A stretch of DNA of 47,081 bases, taken from NCBI GenBank assembly GCA_003163855.1, contig PLRJ01000227.1, positions 12,805 to 59,885 on the forward strand, given 5' to 3'. The translations under genes and the position numbers were made by a program. Of this stretch, positions 16,597 through 24,819 are shown piece by piece; within the stretch, counting starts at the first letter, position 1; each line of letters begins with the position of its first letter. The notes below the pieces were generated by a model that worked only from the letters and a program-made list of their open reading frames with translations, ran no database searches and was not told where the DNA came from. Source of the stretch: Bryobacterales bacterium (GTDB taxonomy: Bacteria; Acidobacteriota; Terriglobia; Bryobacterales; Bryobacteraceae).

Positions 16597-17976
16597 CTAT
16601 TGTGATTGACCGCGTAGCGCCACTACAAAGCGCTGCGTCTCACTTCTTTGTTGCTCAGCTTTACGGGCATTCTGCTCTGTCAGGTGCTCGTAAAGTTGGA
16701 ATTCGTGTTTGGCGTCGGAACTTTTCTCCTGAACCTTATAGATTTGAGCCAGCCTGTAATGGGCTTCCGGTTGCCCAGGATCAAGTTCCGCGGCTTTCCG
16801 TAGGCTTAAGAGCGCGGCGGGAAGATCTTTGAGGTCATATTGAACGGTACCCAACAACAGGTAAGCTTCAGCAAACCTCGAATCCAGCTTAACGGCTTTT
16901 TCTAGTAGTTGCATTACTTCTGGAGAGGAGTTCTCTCCATTTTTTGAGGCGACAGCATACAAGTAATTAGCCCATGGGTTGTCCGGTTGGAGTTGCGAAA
17001 AACGGCGCATGCGCGTTAGAAAACCTTGCAAGTGGATAATCTCGGATCGCCGAACTTTCCCCATGAATAGATACGGTTCGGGATTGGCAGGATTCAGGTC
17101 GCACGCTTGGAAGAAACGGGCTGCCGCCTGTTCATAAAAACCACGGGAATACAACGAAGCGGCTAGACCGAGCAACAGCCGAGTTGAAGCTGGATAAAGA
17201 TCATATCCTTTCGTAAAGACCTCGATAGCAGCTTCGGGCGCCAGATGGGTCAGCATCTCCGTACCTAAATCAAAAATGTTGGTCTCAGTCGGCTGAAGTT
17301 TGGCTGCAGTTTGATAAGCGTGAACGGCATCTAAGGATTTACCAACGCGTTCGCTTGCATCTCCCAAGAGATGAAAGGCCGCGGCACTCGATTTATCCAC
17401 GGCCAAAGCGCGCTGAACATAGGGAAGAGCGTCTTTACATTTGCCGTTTGTGACAAGCACTTGCGCAACCTCATAATTTGCCGAGAAACTGTGAGGTTCG
17501 GCTTCAGCGCGGTTAAGAAGTGCTGTTTCATCGACTGAGGTACTCAGGGCCTTATCCTTGCCCAAGGAGGCTGTGGCTTTTGTCAGCGCTTCGGAGGATC
17601 GGAGCACGGTATCAGAACCATGGCCGCCGCGGTATGTATTGTCGGTGACCCCAGCCACTGTGTATTTAGGCTCGTCGAAGAAGGCCGGCTGAAGCGTAAG
17701 ATCAATGGTTCTACTTTGTTGCGGACCAATCGTGAATGGATCAGCGGATTTGATTAAGAAGCCCGCAGCTTCTGCACGCAGGTGAAAAGTGCCATTCGGA
17801 ACCGAGTCAAAACGATAAGCGCCGTCCTTGTCGGTGCGGGTGCTCTGCAACGTTTGGGAGCCATCTTGCTGCAACGAAATGGTTACCGATGGCAGAGGAA
17901 CATTATTCGTGTCGCGAACACTGCCTTGAATCGTTGCTGTTTGGCCCAGCAATAAGAGCAGCAGAATTGAAGTCAT
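16597..17976 (-). CDS. Exported TPR protein with N-terminal carboxypeptidase-regulatory domain
   Basis: The 459-residue protein has a very short hydrophobic start (MTSILLLLLLGQ) that may act as a signal peptide. A carboxypeptidase-regulatory Ig-like domain follows (~14-98: IQGSVRDTNNVPLPSVTISL, GAYRFDSVPNGTFHLRAEAAGF), and then about seven TPR units (~165-450). The fold predicts a protein-protein scaffold at the periplasmic side, with no enzyme motif. Its ATG overlaps the stop of the FG-GAP/ASPIC gene (ATGA at 17976-17973), so it is the last gene of the four-gene minus-strand operon starting at 25694. The same Ig-like domain occurs in the convergent TonB receptor, which could reflect a shared envelope location. 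Confidence 0.85.
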   Translation of the reverse strand: MTSILLLLLLGQTATIQGSVRDTNNVPLPSVTISLQQDGSQTLQSTRTDKDGAYRFDSVPNGTFHLRAEAAGFLIKSADPFTIGPQQSRTIDLTLQPAFFDEPKYTVAGVTDNTYRGGHGSDTVLRSSEALTKATASLGKDKALSTSVDETALLNRAEAEPHSFSANYEVAQVLVTNGKCKDALPYVQRALAVDKSSAAAFHLLGDASERVGKSLDAVHAYQTAAKLQPTETNIFDLGTEMLTHLAPEAAIEVFTKGYDLYPASTRLLLGLAASLYSRGFYEQAAARFFQACDLNPANPEPYLFMGKVRRSEIIHLQGFLTRMRRFSQLQPDNPWANYLYAVASKNGENSSPEVMQLLEKAVKLDSRFAEAYLLLGTVQYDLKDLPAALLSLRKAAELDPGQPEAHYRLAQIYKVQEKSSDAKHEFQLYEHLTEQNARKAEQQRSETQRFVVALRGQSQ

Positions 17977-20900
17977 GGAATTTGCTCCAAGGCACGCTGC
18001 ACCAATGTGTCGCTTGGACTCTTCTTGAGAAACTCGGAGAGGAGAGCGCGAGCCTTGTTTGAATCGCCCTCTAAGACATAAACTCGAGCGAGATTAAGAT
18101 ACGCTTGATTGAATAGAGGCGCAACTCGAATGCACTCCTGGAATGCGGCCACAGCTTCGTCGCGGCGTCTTGTTCGGAGATATAAAATTCCCAGATTATT
18201 TAGCGCCTCCGGGTAATCCGGACGGTACTTCAGAGCTCGCTGCAGATAATCGTACGCCTTAGTGGAATCAGTTTGCGCAAACACCATGGCAAGGCTGTAG
18301 TTCGCTTCTGGATCATCCGGGCTCAGTTGTAGGAGCTGCTCCAGAGTTTTGCGGGCGTCTTCCCAACTTTTCTGCTGTCGATAAGCATTCCCGAGATTTA
18401 AAAGACCTATCGTGTAGTTGGGGTTGTCGTTTAAAGATGACTTGAAATAGCCTATAGCCGTTGCGAATTGGCCGGAACGGGTCGCGATAAGGCCCAGGTT
18501 GTTCCATGCATTGGAAACAGTATCGGGGTAGCCAGCCTTTGTGCTCGCAGCAACCTTGAAACTGGCTTGCGCATCCTCCACCTTCTCGAGCTTTAGATAA
18601 GCACTGCCCAAACCGTAGTGAGCTTCGGCGCTGTCCGGATCGTTTTGGACGGCTGACAAGAAGGCCGACTGGGATTGAAGATAAAGCCTTTTTTGGAAGA
18701 AAGCAGAACCCAGCGTCAGATAATTTCTTCCTCTTTCATATGTCTCACTGTTTCCGGGGAACGGAAGCGCTGACTTCTTGGCACCTTTGCAATCCCGCTC
18801 CACTGCGGCCAAGTCAAGCGAGCCCTGGTAAATCTTGACGATATCCCCCGCCATATTAATAAGAAAGGACGTCGGTAGAGTTAAATCTCGGTGCCGGTCG
18901 AAAAGATATCGATAGATTACCTTGTAGACGGCGATCGTCGTAGGATCGCTCACCTCGACGACCGTGAAAGGAAGGTCCCTTTTTGTCAAATCCAAGGGCG
19001 ATCGGTTGAAATTCAAGAGTAGAAACTTTCCGCGTGAGCTCTCAGGCGACGACAAGGGAGTAACGAGCCAAGTCTCTGCATCTGTTGGCAGTCGCTCGGA
19101 GGGTTGCTCCTGAAGAGCCGGTACTTCATCTGGTGCACGCAACGGCTCCATTAACGAAGGCGCGGGCATCGACTCCTCGAGAAATATTCTGTGGCTCACC
19201 GGAATTTCCGGGAAATGCAGGATCTTGCCGCTAGGCCATCGAACAGAGACGGAAACGGAACCTTTTGTCTCTCCAAGACCAAAGAAAAGCTCCTTACTGT
19301 GCTGTGACAAAAATCCAGAGCCCGCCTGCAGGAACTTCGTCTGCTTGCCGGATGCAGTCTCTACCGTGACGGCCGCGCCTATAGCATCGCGATTGCTACC
19401 GGTGCCACCTCGCAGACGTACAATCAGGGAAGCAGGTAAGTCAGACATAATGTTTCTCAGGAGACGCAACTGGGGCCCGTTGCGATTCTTGAGGAAGATC
19501 TCCTGGCGGCCGTCATGATTGAAGTCGGTTAGCGCAAATGATCGGCCGTCCTCCAGAAAATCAAGACCGATAACGCCAGAAACGTCGGTGAAAGTTCCAT
19601 CGCGGTTGTTGGCATAACAGACATTACGTTCGTAACCGCTCCAGCTGTAGTCGGAGCGGATGAGATCATTGATGGTCTGCCAACCCTGTTCGTACGCGCT
19701 AGCAGGTTTCACAGTGTCAGGAGAATTCGCCACCACCTGTCGCCAGAAGAAGCTGTTCAGGTCATCACGAACGGGACCCGACACCATTCCATTGGTTATG
19801 TACAGATCGGGATAACCATCGTGGTCAAAATCGATGGCGTCACTTGACCACGACCAACGTCCCATGGCGATGCCTGCTCTCGAAGTGACGTCGCGAAAAG
19901 TTCCATCGCCTGAGTTACGAAGCAGTGAGTTGCCCATGGCATGTTTGCGATCGAGCGATCGAGATTGCGGCGAGTTACTCTTCCCGAAGGCTTCCTGCAT
20001 GGTGATGCGCTGTCCTGCCGCAGTCCACATGTTCGCTACGTAAAGGTCCTGAGAACCATTGTTATCGTAATCGAGCCAGCTAACACTCATGCCGGCGCCC
20101 ACATCTTCCACCCCGCAATGCGCGGCAACATCGTCAAAGGTACCGTCGCCCCTGTTGCGATAAAGATTCTTACGGCCGAAGTCGTTTACGACATAAAGGT
20201 CAGGCCAACCGTCGCCATTAGAATCTCCCCAGCCGCAGCAGAAACTGTAGCGCGTATTGTTTTGATTCAAACCTGATTCAGCGGTCGCGTCACGAAATGT
20301 ACCGTCGCCATTGTTGCGCATCAGAAAATTGGGAGGTCCGTTTTCCGCGTCGTAGTAGGGCAGAGGGTAGTTGTACTGACCGCTGCCCTGATAAAAAGCG
20401 TAGAGACAGAAGTAAATATCGAGAAGTCCATCACGATTGTAATCCGCGGCGGCCGCGCCGGTGAATGTGCCCTTCGGAGGCGTGACAAAGCTAAAGGCGT
20501 CCCTCTTGAGCGAGAATTTGCCGTCCCCGTTGTTCTCGAACAGCAGGGGACCGTGATTCCGCACAATCACTACATCCTGTCTGCCTTTGTTGCTGAAGTC
20601 GGCAAATATCGCACACGAAGTGTTGTCCAGCAAGCCGAGATTTGACTTTTCAGTAATGTCTTCAAACGTGCCATCGCCCAGGTTGCGATACAAACGATTG
20701 GGCAAACCGGCGGGCTGACAAACATAGAGGTCGTCGAATCCATTTCCATCTATGTCGGCCACCGAAACGCCATTGTGGCCGTAGATGTCGATGCCGGAGG
20801 CAGCATCCATTACAGTTCGCCAATAATCGACTCCGCGAGCCAACTGCTCAGAAAAAGACGTGATTTTGGAAAAAGCGTGCAAGGCAATATCGACAAAGCA

Positions 20901-21458
20901 TGGTGCTGTAGTTCGAGTGCGAGTTTGTTCAGACACTTGCCAGAGCGACAGTTTGTAATTACGCCAATCCATCCGCCAACGGCCTGACCTTTGCTCACGG
21001 TAGAAGCCTTCTCCGCTACCCACAAACTGAAACTGCACCAGAGTCTCGAGGTTCTCCGGTGTGCCGCTGATCGAGGTGACTTCAAAGTCGGCTGCTTGAA
21101 GTTCCCTGAAACCATTAAAGTAAGCGTGCAAATCCTTCAGAAAGGCATCGGAGGGAACGAGAGACTGCGAATAGGTGTCGAGATGAATTTCGACAGAGCT
21201 TCCAATGCGCCGAACTAGTCTTGAAGTAGACGGCTTAAGCGAGGAACCTGAAAACTCAGGCCGCAGTAAATGCGTGATGGATTCGCCCCGGGTAGCTTTT
21301 AGAGCCGCTAATATCCGGGCAATCGCGTCGTGGTAAGTTTCCGAAACGAAATCATCAGAGCCGACTTGAAGATAATGCGAGTCCGCCCGGATGTTCGGAC
21401 GCAAAAACGCTAATGCAAGGGCCTGACAGCAGCGATGAAGAAAGTTGCGCCTACGAAT
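17973..21458 (-). CDS. Tat-exported CRTAC1-type FG-GAP/ASPIC-UnbV protein with Trx-like domain and TPR tail
   Basis: The product is ~1,161 residues if started at ATT 21458, or 1,143 from TTG 21404. Numbering here is from TTG 21404. Residues ~205-640 hold repeated FG-GAP/VCBS units (GVSVADIDGNGFDDLYV and DYDNNGSQDLYVANM types, each with a DxDxDG-like calcium loop and FRNxGDGTF). An ASPIC/UnbV domain lies at ~665-740 (RDAIGAAVTVET, VSVRWPSGK). Residues ~793-875 resemble a thioredoxin fold (LLLNFN, LPTSFLIN, GDIVKIYQG) but have no CxxC. The tail ~885-1140 is about seven TPRs. Upstream of the TTG the frame stays open and encodes RRRNFL followed by an Ala/Leu helix, a Tat-type signal. The only plausible codon before it is ATT, so I extended the gene and flag the start as unusual. 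It overlaps the downstream TPR gene by 4 bp. Confidence 0.85.
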   Translation of the reverse strand: MRRRNFLHRCCQALALAFLRPNIRADSHYLQVGSDDFVSETYHDAIARILAALKATRGESITHLLRPEFSGSSLKPSTSRLVRRIGSSVEIHLDTYSQSLVPSDAFLKDLHAYFNGFRELQAADFEVTSISGTPENLETLVQFQFVGSGEGFYREQRSGRWRMDWRNYKLSLWQVSEQTRTRTTAPCFVDIALHAFSKITSFSEQLARGVDYWRTVMDAASGIDIYGHNGVSVADIDGNGFDDLYVCQPAGLPNRLYRNLGDGTFEDITEKSNLGLLDNTSCAIFADFSNKGRQDVVIVRNHGPLLFENNGDGKFSLKRDAFSFVTPPKGTFTGAAAADYNRDGLLDIYFCLYAFYQGSGQYNYPLPYYDAENGPPNFLMRNNGDGTFRDATAESGLNQNNTRYSFCCGWGDSNGDGWPDLYVVNDFGRKNLYRNRGDGTFDDVAAHCGVEDVGAGMSVSWLDYDNNGSQDLYVANMWTAAGQRITMQEAFGKSNSPQSRSLDRKHAMGNSLLRNSGDGTFRDVTSRAGIAMGRWSWSSDAIDFDHDGYPDLYITNGMVSGPVRDDLNSFFWRQVVANSPDTVKPASAYEQGWQTINDLIRSDYSWSGYERNVCYANNRDGTFTDVSGVIGLDFLEDGRSFALTDFNHDGRQEIFLKNRNGPQLRLLRNIMSDLPASLIVRLRGGTGSNRDAIGAAVTVETASGKQTKFLQAGSGFLSQHSKELFFGLGETKGSVSVSVRWPSGKILHFPEIPVSHRIFLEESMPAPSLMEPLRAPDEVPALQEQPSERLPTDAETWLVTPLSSPESSRGKFLLLNFNRSPLDLTKRDLPFTVVEVSDPTTIAVYKVIYRYLFDRHRDLTLPTSFLINMAGDIVKIYQGSLDLAAVERDCKGAKKSALPFPGNSETYERGRNYLTLGSAFFQKRLYLQSQSAFLSAVQNDPDSAEAHYGLGSAYLKLEKVEDAQASFKVAASTKAGYPDTVSNAWNNLGLIATRSGQFATAIGYFKSSLNDNPNYTIGLLNLGNAYRQQKSWEDARKTLEQLLQLSPDDPEANYSLAMVFAQTDSTKAYDYLQRALKYRPDYPEALNNLGILYLRTRRRDEAVAAFQECIRVAPLFNQAYLNLARVYVLEGDSNKARALLSEFLKKSPSDTLVQRALEQIP

Positions 21459-21481
21459 AGCAGTTACACCCGGAAACTACG

Positions 21482-21512
21482 ATTGTAAACCGGGATCACT
21501 GCCAATCGGCAA
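21482..21512 (-). promoter_or_regulatory. Weak internal promoter candidate upstream of the FG-GAP/ASPIC gene
   Basis: On the minus strand TTGCCG (21512-21507) is followed after 19 bp by TACAAT (21487-21482), 24 nt before the proposed ATT start. The spacer is longer than usual. The upstream gene ends at 21496 inside this element, so the downstream genes may also simply be read through. Confidence 0.2.
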
Positions 21513-24500
21513 GCGAGTCAACGAAGGCGGCCGAACCGTCGCGCAGCCAAGTGTCGAGTTGCGCCGGTTCTTTCAATTGTTGGCCGCGTTCGCGGGAAAC
21601 TAAGGCATAGCTGCAGCGTAAATCTTGCAGAGCAGTCATATCGACAAACAGCTTTTCAAACTGCGCAACAGGGAAAATGTCCTCCTGGCCTTTGCCCCAG
21701 CGCTTTTTAACGTCCTTCAAGGTGATGTAGCTTGGCATGCGCGCTGCCAGGTGTCGCGTAGCCGTCGCTACTTTTTCATTATCGTCAAGCTCTTCGCGCG
21801 TTAGTAAGAATGTGTTTAACAGTCGATCAATATCAATCCAGAAGGTGTTGCTGTTGTAGTAAGAAAGCAACGATTCCTGACGCTCAGACGGAAGCGCCAG
21901 CCCCTCAACAAGCCGCAAATGGCCGTCGAGCCGCGCTAATCCGCCGCCATGATCATCGATCTGACGGGCAATGACTTCCGCAGTAAGCGCAGATTCTTGT
22001 TTGATATGAAAACCAAGTAATCCCGGTTCGAGATTCGCGCCGACCGTATCGATATTGTGAACCATCAGGTGACGCACCTGCGGACGGATCTGCAATAGTT
22101 GCCGCAGCACGCCATTCCGTAGCATGTTGGCGATTTCATACCAGTGTCCTGTCGGATGCAGACACTGCAGCGGGATATTTTCTGTGTAGTCGGACCCCTC
22201 GCCTGCCATCGTTGCCCATTGAATAAGTGCAGTGCGAAGGCTGTCTCTCACCTTTTGCTTCTGCTCGTCAAGCACCTGTTGAGACATTTCTTCCCAGGCA
22301 AAGCGAAGGTCGCGCGCCATGGGAACAAAGCGCAGACCAATGGAGCGGCCGGGCGATAGAAATATCGGGCCAGTGTAGCCGTAATGATGCGCGCGCTTGA
22401 GGTGGGCTTGAATCGGTGAGTGTGTAAGGTAACTTGTCGTCACGACATGCGGCACGGGAACGCCAAACAAACGGCTGGAGCACCGGCTTTTTGCGAGGTG
22501 TAGTTCTAAGAAGCTGCGGTACTTGCCCGCGAACTTCGTAAAAGGGCTGAGCGCCTTCACTACTCCTGCTCCGCGCGTCCAGCGAGTGCCGGCGCCTCCA
22601 GCCAGCGACACCACCGCCACAGCGCCTGCCCGAAGTGCGTCCGAGCCTAACTCTTCCAACTCGGAGTCGACGCTGCGCTGGCTATCGAAAACATCTCCTG
22701 TAAGCGCGTCTTCAATCCTGGCTGTGATGGGTAGCCGGTTCTGAGCCAGGCCAATGGAACCGTTTTGCATTCCCGCGCGGATCTGTTCATGCTCCAGCGG
22801 ATCGAAGCCATTTTCCTTCAATAGATCTGCGAGGCTCTCGCTTTTTTCCCGGCCGGTTCGTTCGGAGGATGGAAGAAGACGATCAAACAGATCCTGCACA
22901 ATGCCAGAGTAAGCCTGCCGCGAACGTGAGGCGGCGCCAAGTCGATCGAGCTCAGCACGGCGCGAAGGCACCATAAAACGCGGATCCATCCGCAGCAGAG
23001 AAGGAACCACCAGCGAATAATAGCCCTCGGGCATCAAGCTGGCCTGACCAGTCAGGAGTTCGGCGAAAGTTCCGCGTTCATTAATGCGAAAGTCGTAAAC
23101 TAACGGATTGATCGCGAAAGGAACCGCATCTTCAAGCTCTCTCTTAGTTTGGAGCATGATTTCCTGCATCCGATCCTGCGCGTTAGCCTTTTGTTCAGGG
23201 TTGAATATAAAACCCATGCCTCCGCCCGCCATGCCACCCAGCATCCAAAAACCCCAGAAGTCAGCTTGCATCTCGGAGCGAGCACGAGCGATCAAAGTTT
23301 CCGAGTAAAGATTACTGGCCCAGGGAATAATGCTTTGAATCGGGCCGAAGAAATTACGCTCAGTGGCTAATCCGAGGGCAGGTATATCGCCGGCACCCAA
23401 GTCGCGCAAGACGTCATCGAGAATAGCGATAGCCTCATGCCGCGCGCGCCACTCCTTCGGAGATCGCAAAAGATACTTTTCAGTGACCATCTCCAGTACT
23501 GGGCCAACGTCCTGCGCCATGCCCCCATGAACGAGAACCAGACTACTCTGGAGTTTTTCACGGGCCTCTTGCGTGATCTCCGAGATGTGGAGTACCCGGT
23601 GGGTGGGCAAGAGGCGGCCTCGACTGATTCCAAATTCCGGGTCGCCCTCCTGCGCTGCGCTTCCTTCAATAAGCTTGATTCCCGGCCATACGCCGCCCGA
23701 ATCCTGCCAGCCTCCACCGGAACCTCCCAGCCACTCGCCCAGGATGGCGCGGGCGGCAATCAAACGGCGATCCGATTCCGCCAACGCACCGGTAAGCGTA
23801 TGTGTCTGATTGGTGGCTCGCATGCAGACCGACACGATTCCCGCTAGCAAATTGGTAGAGACGGCTAGGCGCGATCCTTTAGGAATGTTTTTCACGCAGC
23901 TAACAATCTCAACCCCTCGACCAGGCCCTGCTAAATGGCTAAGTAACGAACTAACCCGCTGGGAGGCGCCCTCCATGGCCGGCGGCACAAGGCCCGATGC
24001 AATAACAGCAGCCTTAAGAAGGCCCAGGTAATCGCGCGCAAAGTCGAATAACTCTGCAAACGTGGTGATGTCCGCTGTGGCGCCCAAATCAACGCTGGTC
24101 AGGCGTAACACCGGTTCGTCGATGATGCGAAAGTACACCTCCACGGGCGGTTCAGGTGCGCTCGAATTGTCTCCGCGAACACAGAGGTCAATGGAAACGT
24201 TAAGCACTTTCGCGCCTTCTGGAAAATCCATTCCGAGAAAGAAGATGTCGCTCCAGGCGCTATGAGTCAGATCCATGCGCACGGGAGTGGACTCTTTCAG
24301 GATTGGGTAAGAATCGTCGATGGGTGACCGCACCAGAAGTTCAGGACAGACACACAGCGGATAATCGTCAGGATGACCAATGCGCGCCATCCATTGATTG
24401 CCGCGCACGGAACGAACACTGCGGCGGACTTGGTCGGCAAGCGTCTTGAATCCCAGCCCGCGATAAGCGGCGGAAAAAGCGCTGCAGACGGCAGCGTTCA

Positions 24501-24819
24501 GGCCAGCCGACTTCACGTGACGCTGAATTAGGTCGATGGCTTCTTCGAAGCGGCGTTTCAGCAGATGAGCTCGAACCTCAAACCGGATAAATCCAACGGC
24601 GGGAATATCGGTCCGGTGCGACAGATGAAAACGGTAAATGGTAGCGAGAAAAAAGTGTGCGCGAACTCGATGATACAGATTGTCGCTTGATCTCCAGAAG
24701 CGGTCGAGAGCCTCGCACTCCGCGAGCAAATCGCTAGTCGACAAAGCGCTTGCAATTTCGTCCACAGATCGATTTCTAATTGCTGGATCAGCTGAGGTGA
24801 TGGTCCGCAGAAGTTCCAT
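21496..24819 (-). CDS. Fused fucokinase-like GHMP kinase and UDPGP-type sugar-1-phosphate nucleotidyltransferase
   Basis: The protein has ~1,107 residues and is cytoplasmic. After a helical region (~1-150), residues ~180-580 match fucokinase-type GHMP kinases: MDLTHSAWSD and KVLNVSIDL for the first motif, IPKGSRLAVSTN (~312) for the ATP motif PKGSGLGTSS, GGGWQDSGGVWPGIKL (~367), and the glycine-rich LGGMAGGGMGFIF (~528). Residues ~640-1107 match the UDPGP pyrophosphorylase family: AVVSLAGGAGTRW (~735), a Lys in VVKAL (~755), HPTGHWYEI, HNIDTVGANLEP (~921) and NSNTFWI (~990). Together they could phosphorylate a sugar at C1 and then activate it to an NDP-sugar. Known bifunctional FKP/FKGP enzymes have the opposite order and a different pyrophosphorylase domain. 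The kinase ATP motif is degenerate, so kinase activity is uncertain. I chose ATG 24819, which overlaps the GalU-like stop (TGATG). Confidence 0.82.
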   Translation of the reverse strand: MELLRTITSADPAIRNRSVDEIASALSTSDLLAECEALDRFWRSSDNLYHRVRAHFFLATIYRFHLSHRTDIPAVGFIRFEVRAHLLKRRFEEAIDLIQRHVKSAGLNAAVCSAFSAAYRGLGFKTLADQVRRSVRSVRGNQWMARIGHPDDYPLCVCPELLVRSPIDDSYPILKESTPVRMDLTHSAWSDIFFLGMDFPEGAKVLNVSIDLCVRGDNSSAPEPPVEVYFRIIDEPVLRLTSVDLGATADITTFAELFDFARDYLGLLKAAVIASGLVPPAMEGASQRVSSLLSHLAGPGRGVEIVSCVKNIPKGSRLAVSTNLLAGIVSVCMRATNQTHTLTGALAESDRRLIAARAILGEWLGGSGGGWQDSGGVWPGIKLIEGSAAQEGDPEFGISRGRLLPTHRVLHISEITQEAREKLQSSLVLVHGGMAQDVGPVLEMVTEKYLLRSPKEWRARHEAIAILDDVLRDLGAGDIPALGLATERNFFGPIQSIIPWASNLYSETLIARARSEMQADFWGFWMLGGMAGGGMGFIFNPEQKANAQDRMQEIMLQTKRELEDAVPFAINPLVYDFRINERGTFAELLTGQASLMPEGYYSLVVPSLLRMDPRFMVPSRRAELDRLGAASRSRQAYSGIVQDLFDRLLPSSERTGREKSESLADLLKENGFDPLEHEQIRAGMQNGSIGLAQNRLPITARIEDALTGDVFDSQRSVDSELEELGSDALRAGAVAVVSLAGGAGTRWTRGAGVVKALSPFTKFAGKYRSFLELHLAKSRCSSRLFGVPVPHVVTTSYLTHSPIQAHLKRAHHYGYTGPIFLSPGRSIGLRFVPMARDLRFAWEEMSQQVLDEQKQKVRDSLRTALIQWATMAGEGSDYTENIPLQCLHPTGHWYEIANMLRNGVLRQLLQIRPQVRHLMVHNIDTVGANLEPGLLGFHIKQESALTAEVIARQIDDHGGGLARLDGHLRLVEGLALPSERQESLLSYYNSNTFWIDIDRLLNTFLLTREELDDNEKVATATRHLAARMPSYITLKDVKKRWGKGQEDIFPVAQFEKLFVDMTALQDLRCSYALVSRERGQQLKEPAQLDTWLRDGSAAFVDSLADWQ

